From assembly GCA_018899075.1 (NCBI GenBank), contig JAHIIS010000116.1:1-12581 (forward strand): a DNA stretch of 12,581 bases. The letters run 5' to 3'. This DNA comes from Candidatus Omnitrophota bacterium (GTDB lineage: Bacteria > Omnitrophota > Gorgyraeia > JAFGHF01). The translations under genes were made by a program, and so were the position numbers. Each line of letters begins with the position of its first letter. Within the stretch, counting starts at the first letter, position 1. Below, piece after piece: positions 5,252 through 12,534 of the stretch. Below the pieces are notes generated by a model. That model was not told the origin of the DNA. It worked only from the letters and a program-made list of their open reading frames with translations, and did not search any database.

Positions 5252-7573
5252 ATGAAGAAATCAGTCATATTCGCCATATTTCTAATCGGCTTTACAGCGC
5301 TGAGCGCCCAAATTGTCCTCTTGCGCCAGTTGATTGTCGTCTTTTACGGCAACGAAATCTCTCTGGGGCTTCTGCTTGGCGCCTGGCTCTTCTGGGGGGC
5401 GCTGGGCAGCTGGCTGTTGGGCAGGTTTGCCGACAAAATCAAAAATCGCCAATTTAGTTTTGCTGTTCTCGAGATTGTTTTAGCCTTTATTTTACCCGGC
5501 TCCATATTTATGGTCAGGAACGCCAGGGCAATTCTGGGCATTCTGCCGGGAGAGATTATCGGCTTTTTGCCAATGGCCGCATTCAGCTTCTTTGTCGTTT
5601 CCTTAATTTGTGTTACTCTGGGGTTCCTCTTTGCCCTTGCCTGCCGCATTTATCCCCAAAAGACAATTGGGGCCGTCCGGATAGGCCGGGTGTATATCCT
5701 GGAAGCCCTTGGGGCGGTTTGCGGAGGGTGTCTGGTAAGTTTTTTCTTCATCCGCTATTTTGACGCCCTGTACATAATGCTGGGTTTGGCCGGCCTCAAC
5801 CTTATTTCCGCGTATCTCTTACAGCTCAAAATTACACAACCGAGATTTGTTCCGGCTGCCAGATACGCCAGCCTCGCTTTAATTATAATTCTATTTGCTT
5901 TACTGTTTAGCCAGAAGGCCAAAGAACTTAAACAGGCCTCAATCAGACAGCAATGGAAGCACTTTACGCTTTTAACTGCCCGGGATTCCATTTATGGCAA
6001 CCTCGTGGTTACCAGACACGATGCGCAATATTCGTTTTTCAACAACGGCCTGTACTTGTTTAGCGTGCCGGATATTGCCTCAAGCGAAGAGGCAGTGCAT
6101 TTCGCCCTTTTAGAAACGCCTGACCCCGGGCGCGTCCTTCTTATCGGAGGAGGTATAGGGGGATTAGCCGGAGAGGTCCTTAAACACCCGGTATCCGCGC
6201 TTCATTATGTAGAGTTGGACCCGGAGATTATTGCCCTGGGCAGGCAATTCCTTGCGCCCGAGAAACTCGACTTCTTAAAAGACCCGCGCCTGACTATATT
6301 TCACCGGGACGGGCGCCTCTTTATCAAGCGGGCAAGGCTTTCCCCGGGCTTTGTCCCCTACGACAGCATTATCGTTTATCTGGGTGACCCCTACACTGCC
6401 CAGATAAACAGGTTTTACACTCGGGAGTTTTTTGAGCTTGCGCAAGAGTGCCTTGCGCCCGGCGGGGTATTTTCTTTTTCCTTAAGTTCTGCCGAAAACT
6501 TCTTAAATGTCGAGCAGCAGCAGTTTCTCTCTTCCATTCATAAGACCTTAAAGAGTGTCTTTAGCGAAGTCAAGGTAATCCCCGGAGACACCGCCTACTT
6601 TTTAGCCACGGACAAAAAAGGAATTTTGACCTACGATTACAAGGAGCTGTCCCGCCGCTTAAGAGAGCGGCAAGTCGCCACTAAATTTGTGCGCGAATAC
6701 TATCTTTTCGCCAGATTGTCGCAGGAGCGGGTAGCATACTTAGAGGACAGGATTGGCGCTAAAAGGGCAAAGCCGAACACGGATTTCCGCCCCATTTCCT
6801 ATTATTATGATATGGTCCTCTGGAGCACCTATTTTGCCGGGCCCTGGCGAAAGGCCTTCTCCGCCGTCAATGAAAAAAGCCTCTGGGCTTTTTTCTCTCT
6901 GGTTTATTTATCCATTTTGGGATGGGGGTTTTGGCGTAGAAAAAGAGGCGGCGCAAAAAAGGGAACAGTCCTTTTGGCTGTCTCTACCACAGGCCTTACG
7001 GAACTTAGCTTTCAGGTTGTAATTTTGCTCGCCTTTCAGATAATTTATGGATATCTTTATTATAAACTGGGTATCATTTTAAGCTTCTTTATGATAGGAT
7101 TAGTTCTGGGAAGCTGGTTGATTACAAAGAGATTAGAAAAGGTTAAGGACGATTTCGGTTTATTTATCAAGACGCAGGCGGCCATTTCTGTTTACCCTCT
7201 GATTTTGCCCCTGGCCTTTTACGCCTTAAATACAGCCACCGGCAGCAGGTTTATCAGCTGGGCAGGCAGCAATATAGTTTTTCCGCTTCTCCCGGTTATT
7301 TCCGGATTTATCGGCGGGTTTCAATTTCCCTTAGCCAATAAAATTATTTTGAAAGACGCTAATATAATCGGACGCACCGCGGGTTTAAGCTACGGGATGG
7401 ATTTACTCGGCGCATGCACAGGCGCGCTTTTAGTGAGCGCGTTTCTGGTGCCGCTTCTCGGCATTACCCAGACCTGCATTGCCGTAGCTGTCTTGAACGC
7501 CGTCGTTCTCGCGACCCTGATGATGAATAGAAAGAGCTTATGTTCCTCTCCATCTTCTCCCGCATCGGAATAA
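5252..7573 (+). CDS. Integral membrane protein with spermidine-synthase-like domain (fused MFS/spermidine synthase family)
   Basis: A 773-residue protein in three parts. Residues 1 to about 220 hold about seven hydrophobic segments, residues about 225-480 a SpeE-like Rossmann domain, and residues about 545-765 another set of membrane segments. The central domain shows GGGIGG (299-304), VELD with Glu321, HRDGR, and YDSIIVYLGDP followed by INRFYTREFF. In true SpeE the GGGDG Asp and the first Asp of the DxxDP motif matter for amine binding and catalysis; here they are Ile302 and Tyr376, with only Asp379 kept. Ordinary spermidine synthesis is therefore doubtful. The membrane parts resemble each other: ALSAQIVLLRQ and YILEALGAVCGG (from Tyr148) recur as ELSFQVVILL and YGMDLLGACTG (from Tyr714). 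It starts 3 nt after the radical SAM gene and overlaps the permease gene by 34 nt. Substrate unknown. Confidence 0.82.
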   Translation: MKKSVIFAIFLIGFTALSAQIVLLRQLIVVFYGNEISLGLLLGAWLFWGALGSWLLGRFADKIKNRQFSFAVLEIVLAFILPGSIFMVRNARAILGILPGEIIGFLPMAAFSFFVVSLICVTLGFLFALACRIYPQKTIGAVRIGRVYILEALGAVCGGCLVSFFFIRYFDALYIMLGLAGLNLISAYLLQLKITQPRFVPAARYASLALIIILFALLFSQKAKELKQASIRQQWKHFTLLTARDSIYGNLVVTRHDAQYSFFNNGLYLFSVPDIASSEEAVHFALLETPDPGRVLLIGGGIGGLAGEVLKHPVSALHYVELDPEIIALGRQFLAPEKLDFLKDPRLTIFHRDGRLFIKRARLSPGFVPYDSIIVYLGDPYTAQINRFYTREFFELAQECLAPGGVFSFSLSSAENFLNVEQQQFLSSIHKTLKSVFSEVKVIPGDTAYFLATDKKGILTYDYKELSRRLRERQVATKFVREYYLFARLSQERVAYLEDRIGAKRAKPNTDFRPISYYYDMVLWSTYFAGPWRKAFSAVNEKSLWAFFSLVYLSILGWGFWRRKRGGAKKGTVLLAVSTTGLTELSFQVVILLAFQIIYGYLYYKLGIILSFFMIGLVLGSWLITKRLEKVKDDFGLFIKTQAAISVYPLILPLAFYALNTATGSRFISWAGSNIVFPLLPVISGFIGGFQFPLANKIILKDANIIGRTAGLSYGMDLLGACTGALLVSAFLVPLLGITQTCIAVAVLNAVVLATLMMNRKSLCSSPSSPASE

Positions 7574-8460
7574 TCTTTATCGTCCTTCTGGTTGGAATCC
7601 TCACCAGGCGCTTTAGGGTCCTTACGAAAGAGACCACCGACGGACTCTGCCGCATTGCCATCGAAGTAACGCTCCCTTTTCTTTATTTTTATACTTTATC
7701 TACGAGCCTTAACCGGCAGCTTTTCTTTTCTATTCTCACGCTTCCCCTGTTTGCGCTAGTTTTAACTTTTGTCTCTTTCCTTTTAAGCTGGCTTGTGTCT
7801 TTGCGCCTTAAGTTGACTTCCCAACAGCGCCGCAGCTTTATGTTTTTAGTTACTTTTCCCAATTATGGATTTCTGGCTATCCCTCTGGTCTTTGCGCTAT
7901 TCGGCCAGGAGGGCCTGGTGAGAGTCTTCGTGTTTAATCTGGGCATTACTTTTCTTTACTGGACTCTCGGCGTAGCCATTTTAAGGGGCCCGGCAAAAGG
8001 GGCAAGAATTTTCAAGAGTTTAGCGAACAACGCAATGGCAGCTTTAATCTTAGGGCTGATTGTAGGGATTACTTCTTTTCGCCTCCCCCAATTTATTTTA
8101 GAGACATCAAGGCTTATAGGAGACGCTACTATCCCGCTTGCGCTTATTGTCGTAGGCTCGATCCTGGCCCAGAGAGACTCGCGCAAGCCTGTTCCTTTTA
8201 AGGCGGTTTCTACTCTTGTATTTTGCCGGCTTCTCCTTATGCCCGCCCTGGCTATTTTATTTATTAATGTCTTTGGCGGTTTACCAAGAATGCTTGCCGT
8301 AATTATTGTGCTGCAGGCAGCGATGCCCTCCGCATCGACCGCCCCCATACTGACCAAAAGGTTCGGCGGCGATACGGAACTTGCTGCCAGCGGAGTATTC
8401 TTCACAACTTTGTTCAGCATTATCACCGTCCCTTTGTTTATAAGTTTGGCTTTGCGATAA
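7540..8460 (+). CDS. AEC family permease (auxin efflux carrier-like)
   Basis: A 306-residue, very hydrophobic protein of the AEC family, whose bacterial members move small organic acids or other anions across the inner membrane. About nine to ten membrane segments are visible in two groups, as usual for the fold. TFPNYGFLAIPLVFALFG is the family's N-terminal signature. IPLALIVVGSILA and the helix-breaking AMPSASTAPILTKRFGGD in the second half match the corresponding C-terminal motifs. The start codon lies inside the end of the spermidine-synthase-like gene (34-nt overlap), with AAAGAG upstream as a weak ribosome site, so the two are probably co-translated. The substrate cannot be read from the sequence; the neighbours suggest a product or precursor of the radical SAM and SpeE-like proteins, but this is only context. 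The gene ends just before a new promoter. Confidence 0.85.
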   Translation: MFLSIFSRIGIIFIVLLVGILTRRFRVLTKETTDGLCRIAIEVTLPFLYFYTLSTSLNRQLFFSILTLPLFALVLTFVSFLLSWLVSLRLKLTSQQRRSFMFLVTFPNYGFLAIPLVFALFGQEGLVRVFVFNLGITFLYWTLGVAILRGPAKGARIFKSLANNAMAALILGLIVGITSFRLPQFILETSRLIGDATIPLALIVVGSILAQRDSRKPVPFKAVSTLVFCRLLLMPALAILFINVFGGLPRMLAVIIVLQAAMPSASTAPILTKRFGGDTELAASGVFFTTLFSIITVPLFISLALR

Positions 8461-8480
8461 ATAACCAGCCATGGTATAAT
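8452..8480 (+). promoter_or_regulatory. Strong predicted extended -10 promoter for the DUF1846 gene
   Basis: The -35 is TTGCGA (8452-8457), overlapping the permease stop codon, followed by a 17-bp spacer and TGGTATAAT with a perfect extended -10 (TATAAT at 8475-8480). The expected transcription start, six to eight bases downstream, falls at about 8487-8488, the ATG itself. Only GGA lies between the -10 and the ATG as a possible ribosome site, so a leaderless or nearly leaderless mRNA is predicted. Confidence 0.65.
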
Positions 8481-8487
8481 ACCGGAA

Positions 8488-10011
8488 ATGAAAAAGACAG
8501 GATTCGATAATGAGAAGTATCTCGCCGAGCAGACGAAAGCCATTCTGGAGAGAGTGGCCGGGTTCGACCATAAGCTTTATCTGGAATTCGGGGGCAAGCT
8601 CCTCTACGATTATCACGCCGCGCGGGTCCTTCCGGGGTACGAGCCTACCGTGAAAATGCAGCTTTTGCAAAGGCTCAAAGAAAATATTGAAATTGTTATT
8701 TGCATATATGCCAGAGACATAGAGGCGGGAAGGCTGCGCGGGGATTTCGGGATGACCTATGACACGGCCTGCCTTAAGACCATTGATGATTTGAAAGACT
8801 ACGGGCTTGATGTGAATAAGGTAGTGATTACCCGTTTTAAAGCCGAGCCTCTGGCGATAAAATTTAAAAACAGATTGGAAAGGAAAGGAATTAAAGTTTA
8901 CCTCCACCGGGAAATCAAGGGCTACCCTGCCGATATAAATAAGATAGTAAGCAAGAGAGGCTACGGGCGCAATGATTATATTAAGACCGAAAAGCCCGTT
9001 GTTGTGGTTACCGCGCCCGGCCCGGGAAGCGGAAAACTGGCCACCTGCCTTTCCCAGCTTTACCACGACCACAAAAGGGGCATAAATTCAGGCTATGCCA
9101 AGTTTGAGACCTTTCCCATCTGGAACCTGCCTTTAAGGCATCCGGTAAATGTGGCTTACGAATCAGCGACGGCGGATTTAGGCGATTATAACCTCACCGA
9201 CCCCTTCCATCTTAAGGCCTATAATAAGAAGGCCGTTAACTATAACCGCGATGTGGATGCCTTCCCCATTCTAAAAAGTATTTTGGAGAAGATTGTCGGA
9301 ACGAAAAGAGATATGGTGATGTATGACTCCCCCACAGATATGGGCGTCAACCGCGCAGGTTTCGGTATCGTCGACGATGAAGCAGTAAGAGAGGCGGCAA
9401 AGCAGGAGATTATTCGCCGCTGCTTCCGCTATCATTGGGAGTTTATGCTGGGGGCGGAAAAGAAGGAGACGGTAGAAAGAGCCAGAGAATTAATGAAGGA
9501 AGTAGGCGTAAAGGAAGAAGACCGCTCCTGCGTCCTGCCCGCAAGAAAAGCAGCGCGGGAGGCAGCCAAGAGCCCCGGAAAGGGCAACAACGGCATTTTT
9601 TGCGGCGCAGCCGTGGAGCTGCCCGGCGGTAAAATTATCAGCGGCAAGAACTCCCCTTTGATGCAAGCCGCATCCAGCGCAATAATTAATGCCGCCAAGC
9701 ATCTGGCGGATATTCCCGACAGGATTCATCTGCTGCCCCGCAGTGTAATCAATAATATCGCCGCCTTAAAAAAAGAGATTCTGGATTCTAAAACAGAGAG
9801 CCTGGATTTGGAGGAGACCCTGGTTGCCCTCTCGATAAGCGCGGCCGCCAACCCCACCGCCGAAGCCGCCGTAAAGATGCTCAAGCAGTTAAAGGATTGC
9901 GAAATGCACATCACCCATATACCCTCGCCCGGAGATGAGGCAGGCCTGCGCAAGCTAAGGATTAATTTTACCTGCGATGCCCAGCCTACCTCTAATTATT
10001 TTTTGAGGTAG
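8488..10011 (+). CDS. DUF1846 family protein, function unknown
   Basis: A 507-residue soluble protein of the DUF1846 family, which is about this long in Firmicutes and other bacteria and has no settled function that I know of. The start FDNEKYLAEQTKAILERV and then YLEFGGKLLYDYHAARVLPGYEP are strongly conserved family blocks, as are RGDFGMTYDT, GYGRNDYI, YDSPTDMGVNRAGF and, near the C-terminus, ELPGGKIISGK...PLMQAASSAIINAAKHLA. TAPGPGSGK at residues 175-183 looks like a phosphate-binding Gly-rich loop; the residue after Lys is Leu, so it is not a standard Walker A, and nucleotide binding is unproven. There is no signal peptide or membrane segment. It appears to be a single-gene unit, with its own promoter directly upstream and a hairpin at its stop codon. 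The ATG is supported by the family N-terminus even though there is almost no room for a ribosome site. Confidence 0.88.
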   Translation: MKKTGFDNEKYLAEQTKAILERVAGFDHKLYLEFGGKLLYDYHAARVLPGYEPTVKMQLLQRLKENIEIVICIYARDIEAGRLRGDFGMTYDTACLKTIDDLKDYGLDVNKVVITRFKAEPLAIKFKNRLERKGIKVYLHREIKGYPADINKIVSKRGYGRNDYIKTEKPVVVVTAPGPGSGKLATCLSQLYHDHKRGINSGYAKFETFPIWNLPLRHPVNVAYESATADLGDYNLTDPFHLKAYNKKAVNYNRDVDAFPILKSILEKIVGTKRDMVMYDSPTDMGVNRAGFGIVDDEAVREAAKQEIIRRCFRYHWEFMLGAEKKETVERARELMKEVGVKEEDRSCVLPARKAAREAAKSPGKGNNGIFCGAAVELPGGKIISGKNSPLMQAASSAIINAAKHLADIPDRIHLLPRSVINNIAALKKEILDSKTESLDLEETLVALSISAAANPTAEAAVKMLKQLKDCEMHITHIPSPGDEAGLRKLRINFTCDAQPTSNYFLR

Positions 10012-10039
10012 ATTGATTGACGCCCGGTGTCGATCAATC
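10011..10039 (+). terminator. Hairpin at the end of the DUF1846 gene, possible weak terminator
   Basis: GATTGATTGAC (10011-10021) pairs with GTCGATCAATC (10029-10039) around a 7-nt loop: an 11-bp stem with one G-U wobble, beginning at the last base of the stop codon. No T-run follows, so intrinsic termination is uncertain; it may instead protect the mRNA 3' end or belong to a repeat unit with the next element. Confidence 0.45.
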
Positions 10040-10042
10040 CTC

Positions 10043-10125
10043 GTCATTGCGAGGAGCCCTTTGATTCATTTTTGGCGACGAAGCAATCTCCACCTTTGAG
10101 ATTGCTTCGCTTCGCTCGCAATGAC
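10043..10125. repeat. MITE-like inverted repeat, copy 2
   Basis: The terminal arms are GTCATTGCGAG (10043-10053) and CTCGCAATGAC (10115-10125), a perfect 11-bp match. The inner stem CGAAGCAATCTC (10079-10090) pairs with GAGATTGCTTCG (10098-10109) around a 7-nt loop. Compared with copy 1 (4031-4103), the left arm carries extra bases between GAGGAG and GCGACGAAG (about 10057-10074), and the right arm lacks the GTTGCC mini-hairpin. Most of the gap between the DUF1846 gene and nadE is this element. Confidence 0.8.
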
Positions 10126-10156
10126 AGTTTAACAACATACTGTTGAGGTACTAATA

Positions 10157-10927
10157 ATGCGTGAACTGAAAATTGATTCGGCAAAAGTTAAACAGAGGCT
10201 CCTCAGATTTATTCGTAATCAGACAAAAGGCGCGGGCCTTAACAGAGTGCTGGTGGGGCTCTCCGGGGGACTCGACTCAAGCCTGGTGCTCTATCTTTGC
10301 TGTGAGGCCCTGGGAGAAGAGAACGTCTTTGCGCTGATTCTGCCTTATAAAACTACTCCCGCCGAAAGCATAAATTCCGCCAAACTCATTGCCCGCAGAT
10401 ATCAGGTAAGGACGAGGTTCATCGATATTACCCCCCAGGTAGATGCCTATTTTAAGAATTTTCCCGGCGCCGACAAGGTCAGGCGGGGAAACAAAATGGC
10501 GAGAGAGAGGATGAGTATCCTCTATGACCGGTCAAAAGAATTAGGCGCCCTTGTTGCGGGAACCAGCAACAAGACGGAACTTCTCTTAGGATACGGCACG
10601 ATATACGGTGATATAGCCTGCGCCTTTAACCCTCTCGGCGGCCTCTACAAAACCCAGGTGCGCCAGTTGGCTCACGATGCCGGCCTGCCCGGGAGAATAA
10701 TTCGGAAAACCCCCTCCGCCGGACTGTGGCCCGGCCAAAGCGATGAAAAAGAACTGGGTTTGACGTATGCCAGGGTAGACAGGCTGCTTCATTATTTGGT
10801 AGATAAAAAATTTTCAGATAAGAAACTGCTGGGGCTGGGTTTTAAGAAGAGTTTCCTGCAAAAAGTAAAAAGGCGCATCGCCGGGAATGCCTTTAAGCGG
10901 CGCACACCTCCCATCGCCAAAATCTAA
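10157..10927 (+). CDS. nadE: Ammonia-dependent NAD+ synthetase
   Basis: NadE makes NAD+ from deamido-NAD+, ATP and ammonia, the last step of NAD synthesis. At 256 residues it is the short form with no nitrilase-type glutaminase domain, so it should use free ammonia. The ATP-pyrophosphatase loop SGGLDSS is at residues 36-42. GTSNKTELLLGYGTIYGD and FNPLGGLYKTQVRQLA are family signatures for the deamido-NAD and ATP sites, and LWPGQSDEKELGLTY near residue 195 is the conserved C-terminal block. A GAGG ribosome site at 10145-10148 lies 8 nt before the ATG, and a short palindrome CAACA-TAC-TGTTG (10133-10145) partly overlaps it. The stop codon overlaps that of the convergent glutamine synthetase gene by 4 nt. 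I saw no clear promoter; transcription could read through from the gene upstream or start within the repeat. Confidence 0.94.
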   Translation: MRELKIDSAKVKQRLLRFIRNQTKGAGLNRVLVGLSGGLDSSLVLYLCCEALGEENVFALILPYKTTPAESINSAKLIARRYQVRTRFIDITPQVDAYFKNFPGADKVRRGNKMARERMSILYDRSKELGALVAGTSNKTELLLGYGTIYGDIACAFNPLGGLYKTQVRQLAHDAGLPGRIIRKTPSAGLWPGQSDEKELGLTYARVDRLLHYLVDKKFSDKKLLGLGFKKSFLQKVKRRIAGNAFKRRTPPIAKI

Positions 10928-12435
10928 AGGACAGGCAGATACTTCTTAATCTCGTGAGAGGTAATCTGGATACGGTATTCCTCCCATTCGCGTTCTTTGT
11001 TTAAGATAAAGCGCGTAAAGATATGTTCGCCCAGGGTCTTGCGCACCAGCGCGCTTTTTTTAGTCTCTTCGATGCCTTCAAAGAGGTTTCCCGGAAGGGA
11101 ATGAAGGCCCCGCCTTTTTCTTTCTTCCATCGCCATTTCATAGATATTGGGCTCCATAGGCTCAGGGATCTTATATCTTTTCTCGATGCCTTCCAGGCCC
11201 GCCGCCAGCATTACCGCAAAGGCTAAGTAAGGGTTACAGGCGGGGTCAGGGCAGCGCAGTTCCGCGCGGGTGGCCTTTTCGTTTCCCGGCCGGTATAAAG
11301 GGACGCGGATAAGGGCGGTGCGGTTACGCTGGCCCCAGGAAATATACACCGGGGCCTCGAAGCCCGCCACCAGCCGCTTATAGGAGTTGACCCACTGGGC
11401 GGTTAGCGCGCAGATTTCCCGCGCGTGTTTAAGCTGTCCGGCGATAAACTGTTTGGCTGCCTGCGAAAGGCTGCATTTATCTTTTTTATCAAAGAAGGCA
11501 TTCTTCTTACCGCGAAATAGAGATTGGTGCAGGTGCATCCCCGTGCCGTTTACGCCGAATATCGGCTTGGGCATAAAGGTGGCATGAACGCCTTGCTGCT
11601 GGGCTATTTCCTTGATTACAAAACGGCAGGTGAGGATGTTGTCCGCAGTTTTCAGGGCGTCGCTGAACTTGGGGTCGATCTCGTGCTGGCTCGGCGAGAC
11701 CTCGTGGTGTGAGGCCTCCACGACAATGCCCATCTCCTCCAGCGTCCTTACTGTGCGGTTGCGCAGATTATTGGCAATGTCGTTGGGGATTAATTCAAAA
11801 TAGGAGCCTTCGTCCAGGACTTCCGGTTTTTTGTCCGTTTTAAAATAAAAGTATTCTATTTCCGGCCCCACATAGAAATCGAAGCCCATATCTCCGGCGT
11901 GCCGCAAAATGCGCTTAAGCGCCTCCCGGGTGTCGCCCGCATAAGGGCTGCCGTCGGGATTTAAGATATCGCAGAACATCCGCCCGATGGGAAAATCCTT
12001 TTTTGTCCAGGGCAGGATTGTAAATGTATGCGGGTCGGGCCTGGCAATGATGTCGCTTTCCTGGGCCTCGGCGAATCCGGTAACGGAGGAGCCGTCAAAT
12101 CCCTTACCGTGTTTTAAGGCCTCGGGAAGCTCTCCCGCGGTAATTGAAATACATTTAAGGGTCCCCAGAATATCCACAAACCAGAGCTGGATAGTTCTAA
12201 CCCCCTTTTCTTTAACAAGACGCAGGAGTTCTTCTGCCTTTGCCCCTTTCTTCGAATGTCTTTTTTCAGGGAGCCCCGGGGATAATTTCAATTCCGGCGT
12301 TCCTTGCCCGGGGATAATATATTGCCTCCCTACCTTTATCGCCTTGATTTTCCCCCGCTTAATCCGCTCGATTACCGCCTGACGGGAAATCCGCAGTTTC
12401 TTAGCCAACTGCGTGGCCGTAAGATATCTTTCCAT
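10924..12435 (-). CDS. glnA: Type I glutamine synthetase with fused N-terminal helix-turn-helix domain
   Basis: Glutamine synthetase makes glutamine from glutamate, ammonia and ATP. Residues about 65-503 are a complete type I enzyme. They include the beta-grasp domain with FDGSS (Asp114, the ammonia-site latch), metal ligands in GPEIEYF (Glu192, Glu194) and EASHHEV (Glu240, Glu245), GMHLHQS (His301), the flap Glu360 in GFEAPV, and RCPDPACNPYLAFA. Length and the NIYEMAMEERKRRGLHSLP block fit the GSI-alpha type; I see no adenylylation-type segment. Unusually, residues 1 to about 45 form an excisionase/MerR-type helix-turn-helix (YLTATQLAKKLRISRQAV...KAIKVGRQYIIP), joined by a basic linker of about 20 residues. 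The position of B. subtilis Arg62, needed for glutamine feedback inhibition, appears to be Glu123. The start is firm: GAGGAGG lies 7 nt upstream, and the helix-turn-helix is in frame without any break. A regulatory, DNA-binding enzyme is inferred. Confidence 0.94.
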   Translation of the reverse strand: MERYLTATQLAKKLRISRQAVIERIKRGKIKAIKVGRQYIIPGQGTPELKLSPGLPEKRHSKKGAKAEELLRLVKEKGVRTIQLWFVDILGTLKCISITAGELPEALKHGKGFDGSSVTGFAEAQESDIIARPDPHTFTILPWTKKDFPIGRMFCDILNPDGSPYAGDTREALKRILRHAGDMGFDFYVGPEIEYFYFKTDKKPEVLDEGSYFELIPNDIANNLRNRTVRTLEEMGIVVEASHHEVSPSQHEIDPKFSDALKTADNILTCRFVIKEIAQQQGVHATFMPKPIFGVNGTGMHLHQSLFRGKKNAFFDKKDKCSLSQAAKQFIAGQLKHAREICALTAQWVNSYKRLVAGFEAPVYISWGQRNRTALIRVPLYRPGNEKATRAELRCPDPACNPYLAFAVMLAAGLEGIEKRYKIPEPMEPNIYEMAMEERKRRGLHSLPGNLFEGIEETKKSALVRKTLGEHIFTRFILNKEREWEEYRIQITSHEIKKYLPVL

Positions 12436-12442
12436 AATAGCG

Positions 12443-12449
12443 CCTCCTC
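12443..12449 (-). promoter_or_regulatory. Strong ribosome binding site for glnA
   Basis: On the minus strand GAGGAGG lies 7 nt before the ATG at 12435. It fixes the start so that the helix-turn-helix domain is part of the protein; no comparable site precedes an internal Met near the beginning of the synthetase domain. Just upstream an A/T-rich stretch has TATTAT (12452-12457, minus strand) as a weak -10 candidate without a good -35. Confidence 0.8.
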
Positions 12450-12513
12450 GTATAATATGTTTTTGTTAAGTTTCTTTATATTTGTTCTTTATTTTTAAGA
12501 GAGATCCTTGTAA

Positions 12514-12534
12514 CATACCCTATTGAAGGGTATG
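12514..12534. promoter_or_regulatory. Perfect palindrome upstream of glnA, candidate operator
   Basis: CATACCCT (12514-12521) and AGGGTATG (12527-12534) are perfect 8-bp inverted repeats around ATTGA, centred about 90 bases upstream of the glnA ATG. There is no T-run on either strand, so it does not look like an intrinsic terminator. A dimeric DNA-binding protein could use it. Whether it belongs to glnA or to a gene beyond the window is unknown. Confidence 0.4.

Noticed and set aside
8281..9072. A 263-codon minus-strand frame across the permease/DUF1846 junction
   Set aside because: It is opposite two well-supported genes and a strong promoter, and has no recognisable domain.
12451..12456. 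TATAAT on the + strand near the glnA start as a rightward promoter
   Set aside because: No -35 at the right distance; it lies in the A/T-rich leader of the minus-strand gene.
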